Source: Candidatus Fimimorpha excrementavium | Lineage (GTDB): Bacteria; Bacillota; Clostridia; Lachnospirales; Lachnospiraceae | Reading direction: 5' to 3' | NCBI GenBank assembly: GCA_018710785.1 | Contig: DVJD01000045.1 | Location: 19,350-83,349, forward strand | Length of the DNA stretch: 64,000 nt | Part shown: one piece after another, positions 1 through 9,184 of the stretch | How the letters are laid out: each line of letters starts with the position of its first letter | Position numbering within the stretch: position 1 is the first letter of the stretch | Made by a program: the position numbers and the translations under genes | Notes under the pieces: generated by a model | What the model was told of the DNA's origin: nothing | The model's input: the letters and a program-made list of their open reading frames with translations, nothing else | Databases searched by the model: none

Positions 1-372
1 GCCATCTCAGCATTCTTCTTCTTTGCATCCGGATTTGTGACAAGCCTGTTTATGGATAACGAGGTGATCATCGGATACGGAAAGTATCTGCTCCGCGGAT
101 TTTCCATAGGTCTGCCGTTCTTGTGTCTGGATTTCATGGCAGTCGGCGTGTTCCAGTCGGTTGGTATGGGAAGAGAGGCCCTGATTTTTGCGATTCTGAG
201 AAAAATTGTATTTGAAATTCCGGGTCTGTTTATTTTAAATGCTTTGTTCCCGCTGTATGGTCTTCCCTATGCACAGGTTGTTGCAGAAGTGGTACTGGCA
301 GTGACAGGTATGATTGTACTAAAACGGTTCTTTCGAAAGACGGAAAAACAGTTTGTCTCCAAATTGGATTAG
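1..372 (+). CDS. MATE-family efflux transporter, C-terminal fragment
   Basis: The reading frame is open from base 1, so only the last ~123 residues of a gene that begins outside the window are present. The fragment has several hydrophobic segments and the FQSVGMGREALIFAILRK pattern typical of the C-terminal half of MATE (NorM/MepA-like) drug/sodium antiporters: a loop, then a helix starting at a GLPYAQ-type segment. It ends in a short basic cytoplasmic tail. MATE proteins export cationic compounds across the cytoplasmic membrane; the substrate cannot be told from this part. A GTG at 37 could be mistaken for a start but lies inside the continuous frame. A strong terminator follows at 410. Confidence 0.8.
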   Translation, partial: AISAFFFFASGFVTSLFMDNEVIIGYGKYLLRGFSIGLPFLCLDFMAVGVFQSVGMGREALIFAILRKIVFEIPGLFILNALFPLYGLPYAQVVAEVVLAVTGMIVLKRFFRKTEKQFVSKLD

Positions 373-409
373 CTGAAACCGGAGGTTAACTGCCATAAAT
401 GCAATTGAT

Positions 410-475
410 AGGCTGCTGCAAAGCCTGCGGTACAAAAGGAGATTTTTGTATGTCGGGTTTTGCGGCAGCCTTTTT
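410..475 (+). terminator. Rho-independent terminator after MATE fragment
   Basis: The arm AGGCTGC-T-GCAAA (from 410) pairs with TTTGC-G-GCAGCCT (458-471), followed by TTTTT. It separates the truncated MATE gene from the ArsR-galK unit. Confidence 0.8.
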
Positions 476-524
476 GCCAATCTGTTCGTGCGGGTGTTTG
501 TCCTGGTTTTGCAGTAAATATTGA

Positions 525-553
525 TTTACAAATGGAAGAAAATGTGGTATATA
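525..553 (+). promoter_or_regulatory. Promoter of the ArsR-galK-galT unit
   Basis: TTTACA at 525-530 and TATATA at 548-553 are separated by 17 bp. A good Shine-Dalgarno (AAAGGAGGCC) follows just before the TTG start at 605. Assignment is by spacing and position only. Confidence 0.55.
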
Positions 554-604
554 TAACATAAAGAATGCTTTATAACAAAAAAAATGATATAAAGGAGGCC
601 GGAT

Positions 605-1528
605 TTGGGAAAAAGAAAAGAGTTGGATCTGGATGATGGTGAGAAGCTGGTGCGGTTGGGAAAGGCACTTTCTTCAGATGTGCGGATTCAGATGCTTCGG
701 CTTTTAACCAGACAGGAATTGAATGTCAATGAGATCTCCGAGATTCTTTCTATACCGCAGTCATCGGCGGCTGCCAATGTGAAGGTTCTGGAAGAAGCGG
801 GGCTGCTTCGTTCCAAACTTCAGACGGCCACCAGAGGGCAGATGAAGGTCTGCAAGGCCGCAGTGGATGAAGTTTCTGTATGCTTGCGCACGGCAAGGGA
901 TCAGCCGGAAAGGACGGAATATATTTCCATGCCCATCGGCCATTTCGTGGATTATCAGGTGAAGCCCACCTGTGGGATTGTCACGGAAAAGGGGCGTGTG
1001 GGGGAGGAAGATGAACCCCGCTGCTTTTTTGAGCCGGAGCGGGTAAAAGCCCAGCTGATCTGGCTGGGGGCAGGCTATCTGGAATACCGGTTTCCCAATC
1101 AGTTTTTGGAAAAGGGGAAACTGAGAGAAATGGAGATTTCCGCAGAGGTCTGCTCAGAGGGTCACGATTACAACATGGAGTATCCGTCGGATATCACCCT
1201 TTGGGTCAATGGGAAAGAGGCAGGGACATGGACCTGTCCATCGGACTTCGGAGGGCGCAGGGGCATTCTGAATCCGGACTGGTGGCCGGATAAAAATACC
1301 CAGTACGGCGTCCTGAAGAAATGGCAGATTCGAACGGATGGCACCTATCTGGATGATGGGAAGGTCAGCGGAGAACCCCTGCGGTCATATGAACTGGGAC
1401 GTGACCCATATATCACGGTTCGCATCGGCGTGAAGCAGGATGCCGTCCATCCGGGAGGCCTGAACCTCTTTGGAGAGGGATTTGGGGACTATAAACAGAA
1501 TATTGTGATGAAAGTATCCTACGAATAG
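605..1528 (+). CDS. ArsR-type winged-helix regulator with large C-terminal domain
   Basis: This is a 307-residue protein starting at TTG, the only start well placed behind AAAGGAGGCC. Residues ~10-95 form an ArsR/SmtB-like winged helix: LSSDVRIQMLRLL, then a recognition helix around IPQSSAAANVKVLEEAGLL. The remaining ~200 residues contain no metal-binding cysteine pair and are rich in aromatic and beta-strand-like stretches (for example ITLWVNGKEAGTW), which suggests a carbohydrate- or ligand-binding beta-sandwich. It lies directly upstream of galK, so a role in sensing a sugar and controlling the galactose genes is likely but inferred. It is much longer than ordinary ArsR repressors (~100 residues). 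The stop codon lies inside a 16-bp palindrome that may be its operator. Confidence 0.75.
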   Translation: MGKRKELDLDDGEKLVRLGKALSSDVRIQMLRLLTRQELNVNEISEILSIPQSSAAANVKVLEEAGLLRSKLQTATRGQMKVCKAAVDEVSVCLRTARDQPERTEYISMPIGHFVDYQVKPTCGIVTEKGRVGEEDEPRCFFEPERVKAQLIWLGAGYLEYRFPNQFLEKGKLREMEISAEVCSEGHDYNMEYPSDITLWVNGKEAGTWTCPSDFGGRRGILNPDWWPDKNTQYGVLKKWQIRTDGTYLDDGKVSGEPLRSYELGRDPYITVRIGVKQDAVHPGGLNLFGEGFGDYKQNIVMKVSYE

Positions 1529-1556
1529 GAAATTTCCTATGGAAGTTTCCTATGGA
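1525..1556. repeat. 16-bp palindrome plus tandem 11-mer between arsR-like gene and galK
   Basis: ATAGGAAATTTCCTAT (1525-1540) is a perfect palindrome that overlaps the TAG stop of the regulator. The 11-mer TTTCCTATGGA occurs at 1533-1543 and again at 1546-1556. No promoter is obvious nearby. It could be an operator or an RNA element; function is unknown. Confidence 0.5.
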
Positions 1557-1582
1557 GACAGGATGATTTAAAGGAGGAAGTC

Positions 1583-2752
1583 ATGAGAGAAAAATTATTC
1601 CAGAAATTTGAAGAAGTGTTTGGGGACAGCAAAGATGCTGCTCTGTATTTTGCGCCGGGCCGCGTGAATCTGATCGGCGAACATACCGATTATAACGGCG
1701 GCCATGTATTTCCATGCGCCCTGAACATCGGTACCTACGCAGTGGCAAGAAAAAACAAGGAAAATAAGATGAATCTGTATTCCATGAACTTTGCCTCCAT
1801 GGGAGTGGTTTCCGTTCCGGCATCCGATTTTGTGTATAAGAAAGAAGACAATTGGTGCAATTATCCCAAGGGAGTCATGTGGGCCTTCCAGGAGGAGGGA
1901 TATCCGGTGACCAGCGGATTGGACATTCTGTACTTTGGGAACATTCCCAACGGATCCGGTCTGTCTTCTTCGGCTTCCATCGAGGTGGTGACGGCCGTGA
2001 TCTTGAAGGATCTCTTCGGTTTCGATGCGGACATGGTGAAAGTCAGCCTGATCGCCCAGAAGGCCGAAAACCAGTTCAACGGCGTCAACTGCGGCATCAT
2101 GGATCAGTTCGCCATCGCCATGGGAAAGAAGGATCATGCCATTTTCCTGGATACGGCTGACCTTTCCTATACCTACGCGCCGATCCGCCTGGACCATGCC
2201 AAGATCGTCATCGCATGCAGCAATAAAAAGCGCGGATTGGCTGATTCCAAGTACAATGAGAGACGGAGCCAGTGCGAGACGGCCCTGGCCGAGATTCAGA
2301 AGGTGAAGGATATTAAAAATCTGGGCGAGCTGACAGAGGAAGAATTTGAGGAAGTGAAAGGCGCCATCAGCGATCCGGTCAATGTCAGACGAGCCAGACA
2401 TGCAGTGTATGAAAATCAGAGAACCATCCGCGCTGTAAAAGCGCTGCAGGCAGGGGATATTGCATTGTTCGGCAAATTGATGAATGAGTCCCATGTCTCT
2501 TTGCGGGATGACTATGAGGTGACGGGGAAGGAACTGGATACCCTGGTGGAGGCAGCCTGGGAGCAGAAGGGCGTGATCGGTTCCCGCATGACCGGCGCCG
2601 GATTCGGCGGCTGTACGGTCAGCATTGTGGAAGATGACAGCATCGATGCGTTTATCGAACAGGTGGGAAAGAAATACCTGGCAACCATCGGATACGCGGC
2701 TGATTTCTATGTGGTGGAAATCGGGGACGGCGCCCACAAAGTGGAAGAGTAA
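1583..2752 (+). CDS. galK: Galactokinase
   Basis: GalK phosphorylates alpha-D-galactose to galactose 1-phosphate with ATP, the first committed step of the Leloir pathway in the cytoplasm. The 389-residue length is normal for the family. Visible signatures are the galactokinase motif PGRVNLIGEHTDYNGG (from residue ~25), the GHMP ATP-binding loop GSGLSSSAS (~123-131), and the C-terminal GHMP motif MTGAGFGGCTVS. The ATG follows AAAGGAGGAAGTC. It is co-directional with the upstream ArsR-type regulator and the downstream galT, so the three probably form one operon. No galE or mutarotase is seen here, so the epimerase must be elsewhere. Confidence 0.97.
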   Translation: MREKLFQKFEEVFGDSKDAALYFAPGRVNLIGEHTDYNGGHVFPCALNIGTYAVARKNKENKMNLYSMNFASMGVVSVPASDFVYKKEDNWCNYPKGVMWAFQEEGYPVTSGLDILYFGNIPNGSGLSSSASIEVVTAVILKDLFGFDADMVKVSLIAQKAENQFNGVNCGIMDQFAIAMGKKDHAIFLDTADLSYTYAPIRLDHAKIVIACSNKKRGLADSKYNERRSQCETALAEIQKVKDIKNLGELTEEEFEEVKGAISDPVNVRRARHAVYENQRTIRAVKALQAGDIALFGKLMNESHVSLRDDYEVTGKELDTLVEAAWEQKGVIGSRMTGAGFGGCTVSIVEDDSIDAFIEQVGKKYLATIGYAADFYVVEIGDGAHKVEE

Positions 2753-2794
2753 TGATGGCGGCTATTCGCCGGATCATAAATGAGGAGTGAAGAG

Positions 2795-4291
2795 ATGGAA
2801 ATTAATACGAGTATTGCAAAGTTGGTAAAATATGGATTGGATACCGGGCTGCTGCCGGAAGAGGAAAAAATTTATGCGACCAACCAGATTTTGGAAGTGC
2901 TGCATCTGGAGGAGTATGAGGAACCGGCCAAACTGGAAGGAGAAATCTCCCTGGAAGAGACGCTGGACGAGCTGCTGGACTATGCCTGGCAGCAGGGCCT
3001 GATGGCGGAAAACAGCGTGGTATACCGGGATTTGTTTGATACGAAGCTGATGAATTGCCTGATGCCCCGTCCCTCCCAGGTGATCGGCGAATTCTGGAAG
3101 AGATATGAATATTCTCCCAGGGAAGCCACCGAGTATTATTACAAACTGAGTCAGGATTCCAACTATATCAGACGTTATCGTGTCTGCCGCGACAGAAAAT
3201 GGGTGACAAAGACAGAATATGGCGATCTGGACATTACCATCAATCTGTCCAAGCCGGAAAAAGATCCCAAGGCCATCGCCGCCGCCAAGAAAATGAAGCA
3301 GAGCGGATATCCGAAGTGCCTGCTCTGTAAGGAAAATGAGGGATATGCAGGCAGAGTGAATCACCCGGCCAGACAGAATCATCGTATTATCCCCCTCACG
3401 ATCAATGATGCTTCCTGGGGATTTCAGTATTCCCCCTATGTTTACTACAATGAACACTGTATTGTATTCTGCGGGGAACACGTTCCCATGAAGATCGACC
3501 GCACCACATTCCGCAAACTGTTTGACTTCGTGAAACAGTTCCCCCACTATTTCCTGGGTTCCAACGCTGACCTTCCCATCGTCGGCGGTTCCATCCTGAC
3601 CCATGACCATTATCAGGGCGGAAATTATGAGTTCGCCATGGCGAAGGCTCCGGTAGAGACAACGTATGTGATACCGGGCTATGAAGATGTGGAAGCGGGA
3701 ATGGTCAAATGGCCCATGTCAGTGCTGCGTATCCGCCACGCTGATGAAAACCGTCTGATTGATCTGGGAGAGCACATTTTGAATGTATGGAGAGGATACA
3801 CGGACGCCGATGCGCAGATTTTCGCCGAGACCGATGGAGAGCCCCACAACACGGTGACGCCCATTGCCAGAATGCGGGACGGCCTGTATGAGCTGGATCT
3901 GGTGCTCAGAAATAATATCACCACCAAGGAGCATCCGCTGGGGCTGTATCATCCCCACGCCGAGCTTCACCATATTAAGAAAGAAAATATCGGACTCATC
4001 GAAGTCATGGGACTGGCCGTGCTCCCTGCCCGTCTGAAAGAAGAGATGGAGTGTCTGGAGCGCTGTCTGGTTTCCGGAGAAGACATCCGCAGCAATGAAA
4101 TGATTGAAAAGCATGCGGATTGGGCGGAGGAAATCAAGAAGAAATACACCTCCATCACAGAAGAAAATGTATCCGGCATCCTTCAGGATGAAATCGGCCT
4201 GGTATTTGCCAAGGTTCTGGAACATGCCGGTGTCTATAAGCGGACAGAGGAAGGGAAGAAGGCATTCGAGCGCTTTATCCATTCTCTGTAA
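2795..4291 (+). CDS. galT: UDP-glucose:hexose-1-phosphate uridylyltransferase, class II
   Basis: GalT exchanges UMP between UDP-glucose and galactose 1-phosphate, giving UDP-galactose and glucose 1-phosphate. At 498 residues it is the long Firmicutes class II type, not the ~350-residue E. coli type. The N-terminal half is helical and acidic. Histidine-rich active-site motifs appear as ILTHDHYQGG (~266-275) and YHPHAELHHIKKENIGL (~385). An in-frame ATG at 2780 exists, but it would place the start inside the ribosome binding site (GAGGAGTGAAG); the ATG at 2795 is preferred. It lies 42 bp after galK. A terminator follows at 4325. Confidence 0.95.
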   Translation: MEINTSIAKLVKYGLDTGLLPEEEKIYATNQILEVLHLEEYEEPAKLEGEISLEETLDELLDYAWQQGLMAENSVVYRDLFDTKLMNCLMPRPSQVIGEFWKRYEYSPREATEYYYKLSQDSNYIRRYRVCRDRKWVTKTEYGDLDITINLSKPEKDPKAIAAAKKMKQSGYPKCLLCKENEGYAGRVNHPARQNHRIIPLTINDASWGFQYSPYVYYNEHCIVFCGEHVPMKIDRTTFRKLFDFVKQFPHYFLGSNADLPIVGGSILTHDHYQGGNYEFAMAKAPVETTYVIPGYEDVEAGMVKWPMSVLRIRHADENRLIDLGEHILNVWRGYTDADAQIFAETDGEPHNTVTPIARMRDGLYELDLVLRNNITTKEHPLGLYHPHAELHHIKKENIGLIEVMGLAVLPARLKEEMECLERCLVSGEDIRSNEMIEKHADWAEEIKKKYTSITEENVSGILQDEIGLVFAKVLEHAGVYKRTEEGKKAFERFIHSL

Positions 4292-4324
4292 AACCTCATC
4301 ATCAAGGATAACTTCCAAATAAAG

Positions 4325-4365
4325 AATCCCGGTTTTCTGACAGACAGAGGCCGGGATTTTCTTTT
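4325..4365 (+). terminator. Terminator of the gal operon
   Basis: AATCCCGG (4325-4332) pairs with CCGGGATT (4351-4358), with an 18-nt loop that may fold further, followed by TTCTTTT. Confidence 0.75.
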
Positions 4366-4408
4366 CCCATCCATTTATGCGTTTGTCCGGATTGTCGTTC
4401 GTTTAACC

Positions 4409-4437
4409 TTGAAAGGTGCCGCGGGTCATGATATGAT
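4409..4437 (+). promoter_or_regulatory. Promoter of TPR lipoprotein gene
   Basis: TTGAAA (4409-4414), a 17-bp spacer and TATGAT (4432-4437), with TG one base before the -10 box (extended -10). Confidence 0.6.
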
Positions 4438-4499
4438 AATAGACAGTTCTGAAACGGATGAAAAGAACGGGAGAATCCCGTTTGCGGCATGGAGGAAAC

Positions 4500-5651
4500 A
4501 TGAGAAAAGGATTTTGGATTGGCGCACTTTTGTGCGGGATAGCGATGGGGATGGCGGCGGGCTGTGTGAACTCGGCCGGGCAGAGCAACCGGCAGGGAAT
4601 GGAGAAGTACCGGGCCGGGGAATATATGGAAGCCAGCCGTTTGTTTGGGCAGGCCATCTCCCAGGACAATGATGAGGCGGAATACTATGTCAATCAGGGG
4701 ATGGCAGACATACAGCTGCATCAGTGCAAAGAAGCGAAGGAGAGCTTCCGGAAAGCATTGGATCTGGAGAACGATTATGTGCTGGCATACCGGGGAATGG
4801 GTCTTGCCTGTATGGGATTGGGGGAATATGAGGATGCGGTCGGGTATTTTAATCAGGCGATTGCCAATGCCGACCGGACCATTGGAGACTTGGACTATGA
4901 TCTGATCGGATACCGGGCGGAAGCGGAGACAAAGGCCGGACAGTATGAAGACGCCATTGCCTCCTACACGCAGCTGATTGATCTGGATGTGGACCGCACC
5001 GGGCATTATATGAAACGGGGAATCGCACGCGTCAAAAATAACCAGATGGATCTGGCCCTGGCTGATTTTCAGTCGGCCGTTTCGGAAGATTCCGATCATT
5101 ATGCGCTGTATCTGGAGATTTATCAAAGCCTTAAAAACATGGGGTATCCGGATGAGGGGCTGACATTTCTGAATCAGGCTTTGGAGATTGAGGCAAAGAC
5201 CGACGAAGAACGGACGATGCGCGGTCAGGTGCTGGTGCTTCTGGATCGCCGGGAAGAGGCGGTGGAGGTATTGGAGCAGGCGGCGGAAAGCGGCTGTGAG
5301 GAGGCCAATTTTATGCTGGCCAGATGCTACGAGGATATGGAGCGATACAGCGATGCGGAGATGATTTATCAAAGGCTGCTGGCCGGGGAGAATGACAGCG
5401 CGATGGTGTATAATCAGCTTGCCATCTGCAAGATGAAGCAGGGAGATTACGAGAAAGCGCTGACCATGATCGCGCAGGGGATCAGTATGGAAGATACCAA
5501 TGCGCTTTCGAATTTGTACTGGAATGAGGCGATGGTTTACGAGGCGGAGGGAGACTATATTCAGGCATATGAAAAAATCAAGGAATATGGAGAACAGTTC
5601 TCCTATGAAGAGGACGCGAAAAAAGAGATGACATTTTTGAAAACGCGGTGA
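4500..5651 (+). CDS. TPR-repeat lipoprotein
   Basis: This 383-residue protein has a lipoprotein signal peptide: basic start MRKG, hydrophobic core, then lipobox MAAGC, so the mature protein should be anchored to the outer face of the membrane at the cysteine. The rest is a run of tetratricopeptide repeats, recognisable from repeated patterns such as AEYYVNQGMADIQLHQCKEA, VLAYRGMGLACMGLGEYEDA and DAIASYTQLIDLDVDRTGHY. TPR arrays bind other proteins; no catalytic domain is visible. An earlier in-frame ATG at 4458 is rejected because it would put 14 polar residues before the signal peptide, and GGAGG lies just upstream of 4500. It may be co-transcribed with hflX 49 bp downstream. Confidence 0.85.
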   Translation: MRKGFWIGALLCGIAMGMAAGCVNSAGQSNRQGMEKYRAGEYMEASRLFGQAISQDNDEAEYYVNQGMADIQLHQCKEAKESFRKALDLENDYVLAYRGMGLACMGLGEYEDAVGYFNQAIANADRTIGDLDYDLIGYRAEAETKAGQYEDAIASYTQLIDLDVDRTGHYMKRGIARVKNNQMDLALADFQSAVSEDSDHYALYLEIYQSLKNMGYPDEGLTFLNQALEIEAKTDEERTMRGQVLVLLDRREEAVEVLEQAAESGCEEANFMLARCYEDMERYSDAEMIYQRLLAGENDSAMVYNQLAICKMKQGDYEKALTMIAQGISMEDTNALSNLYWNEAMVYEAEGDYIQAYEKIKEYGEQFSYEEDAKKEMTFLKTR

Positions 5652-5700
5652 ATAAATATTCCAGAGAAGTATCTGGAAAAAGAAAGCGAAAGGAAAAACG

Positions 5701-6975
5701 ATGATTGAAATCATGGAAGAACAGGAGCGGGTGATTTTATTCGGTGTCTCCGGAAGTTACGGCAATTTTGGCGGGGAAGAGCGGATGAAGGAATCCCTGG
5801 ATGAATTGGAAGAATTGGTGGCGACGGCGGGGGGAGTGACCCTGGCAAAAGTAATCCAGAATCTGGAAAATCCCAATCCCGGGACGTATCTTGGAAAGGG
5901 GAAAATAGAAGAAATCCGGGAAATGGCAGGAGAACTTCAGGCGACGGGAGTGGTCTGCGACGATGAGCTTTCTCCGGTTCAGCTGCGGAACCTGGAACAG
6001 GCACTGGAGATGAAGGTGATGGATCGGACTTTGATTATTCTGGACATCTTTGCGTCCAGGGCCACGTCCAGTGAAGGGAAAATTCAGGTGGAACTGGCTC
6101 AGCTGAAGTATCGGGCCGCCAGGCTGGTGGGACTTCGAAATTCTCTTTCCCGTCTGGGAGGCGGGATCGGCACAAGGGGGCCGGGAGAAAGCAAACTGGA
6201 GATGGACCGAAGACAGATTCATGCCAGAATCAGTCAGCTGAAATCGGATCTGGAGCATGTGAAGCGGCATCGGGAGACGAACCGAAAGCAGAGAAGCCAG
6301 AACCATATTCCGGTTTTGGCCATTGTGGGCTATACGAATGCCGGAAAATCGACGCTTTTGAATACACTGACAGGCGCCGGAATTTTGGCTGAGGATAAAT
6401 TGTTCGCCACCTTGGATCCGACCACCCGGATGTATGAGCTGGAACGGGGAGAACGGGTGCTTTTGACGGATACGGTGGGATTTATCAATAAACTTCCCCA
6501 TCATTTGATTGAAGCATTTAAGAGTACCCTGGAAGAAGCGGTGTACGCAGATATGATCCTCCATGTTGTGGACAGTTCCAATCCGGCGTTTACGACACAG
6601 ATGCATGTGGTCTATGATACGCTCCGGGATCTTGGGGTGGAAAATAAACCGGTGATTACTCTGTTCAACAAAATGGACAAAAGGGAGAAAAAGACATTCC
6701 TGAGGGACTTTAAAGCAGATTATACTCTGGAAATATCAGCAAAGACCGGAGCAGGGCTGGATGAGTTAAAAGAACTGCTGACAAACATTCTCCGGGAAAG
6801 AAAAGTTTATCTGGAACATGTGTTTCCCTACAAAGAGGCAGGAAAAATTCAGATCATAAGAAATCATGGGCAGCTTTTGGAAGAAGAATACAGAGAAGAC
6901 GGAATTTTCATCAGAGGCTATGTGCCAAAGGAACTGTTTGGAAAGCTGGAAGTCAGACAGAAGGCAAGCGGATAA
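5701..6975 (+). CDS. hflX: GTPase HflX
   Basis: HflX is a ribosome-associated GTPase that splits or rescues stalled 70S ribosomes under stress. The 424-residue protein shows the N-terminal HflX domain (GGVTLAKVIQNLENPNPGTY, then GKGKIEEI), the glycine-rich linker RLGGGIGTRGPGESKLE, and a G domain with G1 GYTNAGKST (~210), G3 DTVGF and G4 NKMD. The C-terminal domain ends around YVPKELFGKLE. Start is the ATG at 5701 behind AAAGGAAAAACG. It lies between the TPR lipoprotein and a glycosidase and has no special context. Confidence 0.95.
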   Translation: MIEIMEEQERVILFGVSGSYGNFGGEERMKESLDELEELVATAGGVTLAKVIQNLENPNPGTYLGKGKIEEIREMAGELQATGVVCDDELSPVQLRNLEQALEMKVMDRTLIILDIFASRATSSEGKIQVELAQLKYRAARLVGLRNSLSRLGGGIGTRGPGESKLEMDRRQIHARISQLKSDLEHVKRHRETNRKQRSQNHIPVLAIVGYTNAGKSTLLNTLTGAGILAEDKLFATLDPTTRMYELERGERVLLTDTVGFINKLPHHLIEAFKSTLEEAVYADMILHVVDSSNPAFTTQMHVVYDTLRDLGVENKPVITLFNKMDKREKKTFLRDFKADYTLEISAKTGAGLDELKELLTNILRERKVYLEHVFPYKEAGKIQIIRNHGQLLEEEYREDGIFIRGYVPKELFGKLEVRQKASG

Positions 6976-7160
6976 GGCAAAAGCAAACAGGTCAGGATTC
7001 TGATAGAATTTATCGGTATTATGGGGGAATGTTGGAAAATTGTGTGGTATGATGAAAAAAACAAAAAGTGTCCGACATGGAGGCAGATTGCATTGGAATT
7101 ATGCTAAAACAGACTGCATGTTGCACTGCCGACCGTTGGCGTAGAGTGACAGGAGGAAGT

Positions 7161-9164
7161 ATGTATTTTAAGGTAGAAGGCAATCATTTACTGGGGCGGG
7201 AAGGCTACGAGCTTTTGCGGGTAGAGCCGTGGGGAACGAATGCAGTGCGTGTTCGTGTGACGCAGAATACGAAAATTCAGGAAGAAGCCTATGCATTGAC
7301 GGAGCCCGTGAAAAAAAATGGTACAGCGGTGATTCGGGAAGGGGAAACCGGGGTTGTGGAAAACGGCAGAATCCGGGTGGAAGTGAATAAACAGGGAATT
7401 CTCCGTGTTTTCCGCGATGGAAAACCGGTGCTGGAAGAATATGACCAGTCGTGGGCAGGGGCATTTCCCCACAGCGGGTGCCTCAAAAGAAAAGCCAGAG
7501 AGATGAAACCTCTTCCGGGAGGAAGTTTTAAACTGGCGGCCCGCTTTCAGTCCAGAGACGAAGAGAAAATCTTTGGTATGGGGCAGTATCAGCAGCCTCA
7601 GCTGAACCTGAAGGGATGCGTGCTGGAACTGGCGCAGCGAAATTCTCAGATCACCATTCCCTTTGCCGTGTCCAGTCTGGGATATGGATTTTTCTGGAAT
7701 AATCCGGCGGTGGGCACAGTGATGTTCGGAAACAATTATACCGAGTGGACAGCCAGGATGAGCGATCAGCTTGACTACTGGGTGACGGTGGGGGAAAATC
7801 CGAGGGAGATTCTTGCAAATTTCACAGAAGCGGTGGGACGTGCGCCGATGATGCCGGAAGACATCATGGGACTTTGGCAGTGCAAACTGCGCTACCGCAC
7901 CCAGGAAGAAGTGCTGGAAGTGGTGAGAGAATATCACAGAAGACAGATTCCGCTGGATGTGATTATCATCGATTATTTCCACTGGATTCATCAGGGGGAC
8001 TGGGCCTTTGATCCCGAGTATTGGCCGGACCCGAAAGCCATGGTAAAAGAGTGCGCGTCCATGGGAACCAAAGTCATGGTTTCTGTGTGGCCCACCGTGG
8101 ACATCAACAGCGTCAACATGCAGTATATGAAGGAACATGGCCTGCTGATCCGTACGGCCAGAGGTTCTGAGCAGTCCTATAATTTCCTCGGGGATACAAG
8201 AATCTGTGATATGACCAATCCGGAGGCCGGTACTTTCTTTTGGGAGACGCTGAAAAAGAATTATTATGATCAGGGCATCTCTCTGTTCTGGCTGGATGCC
8301 GCAGAACCGGAACTGCTCAATTCGGATTTTGATCATTATATTTATTATAAGGGGAGCTGTGAGAAAGTGGGAGCCATGTTCCCGAAGGAATATGCGAGAC
8401 ATGTCTACGAGGGTCAGAAAGCCGACGGAGAGGAACATCCGGTCAATTTGCTGCGTTCCGCATGGGCGGGAAGTCAGAAATATGGTACGGTTGTGTGGTC
8501 GGGAGACATTTTCTCCCATTTTCAGGCCCTCAGAGATCAGCTGGCAGCAGGGCTGAATATCGGGCTGGCCGGGATTCCATGGTGGGTGTCTGACACAGGC
8601 GGCTTCCATGGCAGCATCGAGGCGCCGTATTTTAAGGAACTTTTGGTGCGGTGGTTCCAGTTTGGAACCTTTGGGGCCATACTTCGGATGCACGGCGACC
8701 GGGGTCCCCACAATATCCCGAAACTGTCTGACGATACGAAGGGCGGGGGCTTCTGTCCCACCGGGCAGCCCAATGAGCTTTGGAGCTATGGCGAGGACGT
8801 GTATGAAATCCTGAAATCCTATACCATGCTTCGGATTCGTATGAAACCCTATATCAAGCGGGTAATGGAAGAGGCCCATGTCTGCGGGGCACCGGCCATC
8901 CGGACCATGTTTTTTGAATTTCCGCAGGAAAGCATCTGCTGGAACCTGGAAGACCAGTATATGTTTGGCAGTGATGTCCTGGTGGCTCCGGTGCTGTACG
9001 AGGGGATGACATCCCGAAACGTTTATCTTCCTTCCGGAGCCAAATGGACGGATCTTCACACAGGAGAGACCTATGAAGGCGGACAAACCATAGAAAAGAA
9101 AACGCCTTTGTCTGTCATACCTGTGTATGTCAGGGGAGAGGACAGGGAGATTATTTTTTCCTGA
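7161..9164 (+). CDS. Glycoside hydrolase family 31, alpha-xylosidase-like
   Basis: This 667-residue protein has an N-terminal beta-sandwich and a GH31 (beta/alpha)8 barrel. It removes terminal alpha-linked xylose or glucose from oligosaccharides by a retaining mechanism. The nucleophile region reads LFWLDAAEPE (Asp379) and the general acid region VVWSGDIFSHF (Asp449); DVIIIDYFHW and GIPWWVSDTGGFHG are further GH31 signatures. No signal peptide is present, so it is probably cytoplasmic. The ATG at 7161 follows ACAGGAGGAAGT; the longer frame from 7068 lacks a ribosome binding site. A possible promoter with an extended -10 (TGGTATGAT) lies near 7048. The convergent AraC regulator and downstream GH2 enzyme suggest a small glycan-use cluster. 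Alpha-xylosidase is favoured over alpha-glucosidase by sequence feel only. Confidence 0.88.
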   Translation: MYFKVEGNHLLGREGYELLRVEPWGTNAVRVRVTQNTKIQEEAYALTEPVKKNGTAVIREGETGVVENGRIRVEVNKQGILRVFRDGKPVLEEYDQSWAGAFPHSGCLKRKAREMKPLPGGSFKLAARFQSRDEEKIFGMGQYQQPQLNLKGCVLELAQRNSQITIPFAVSSLGYGFFWNNPAVGTVMFGNNYTEWTARMSDQLDYWVTVGENPREILANFTEAVGRAPMMPEDIMGLWQCKLRYRTQEEVLEVVREYHRRQIPLDVIIIDYFHWIHQGDWAFDPEYWPDPKAMVKECASMGTKVMVSVWPTVDINSVNMQYMKEHGLLIRTARGSEQSYNFLGDTRICDMTNPEAGTFFWETLKKNYYDQGISLFWLDAAEPELLNSDFDHYIYYKGSCEKVGAMFPKEYARHVYEGQKADGEEHPVNLLRSAWAGSQKYGTVVWSGDIFSHFQALRDQLAAGLNIGLAGIPWWVSDTGGFHGSIEAPYFKELLVRWFQFGTFGAILRMHGDRGPHNIPKLSDDTKGGGFCPTGQPNELWSYGEDVYEILKSYTMLRIRMKPYIKRVMEEAHVCGAPAIRTMFFEFPQESICWNLEDQYMFGSDVLVAPVLYEGMTSRNVYLPSGAKWTDLHTGETYEGGQTIEKKTPLSVIPVYVRGEDREIIFS

Positions 9165-9184
9165 AGACCTGGTAATGAGAGCGG

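Noticed and set aside
7188..9086. 632-residue open frame on the minus strand under the GH31 gene
   Set aside because: A shadow of the plus-strand glycosidase with its catalytic motifs; no ribosome binding site and an implausible composition.
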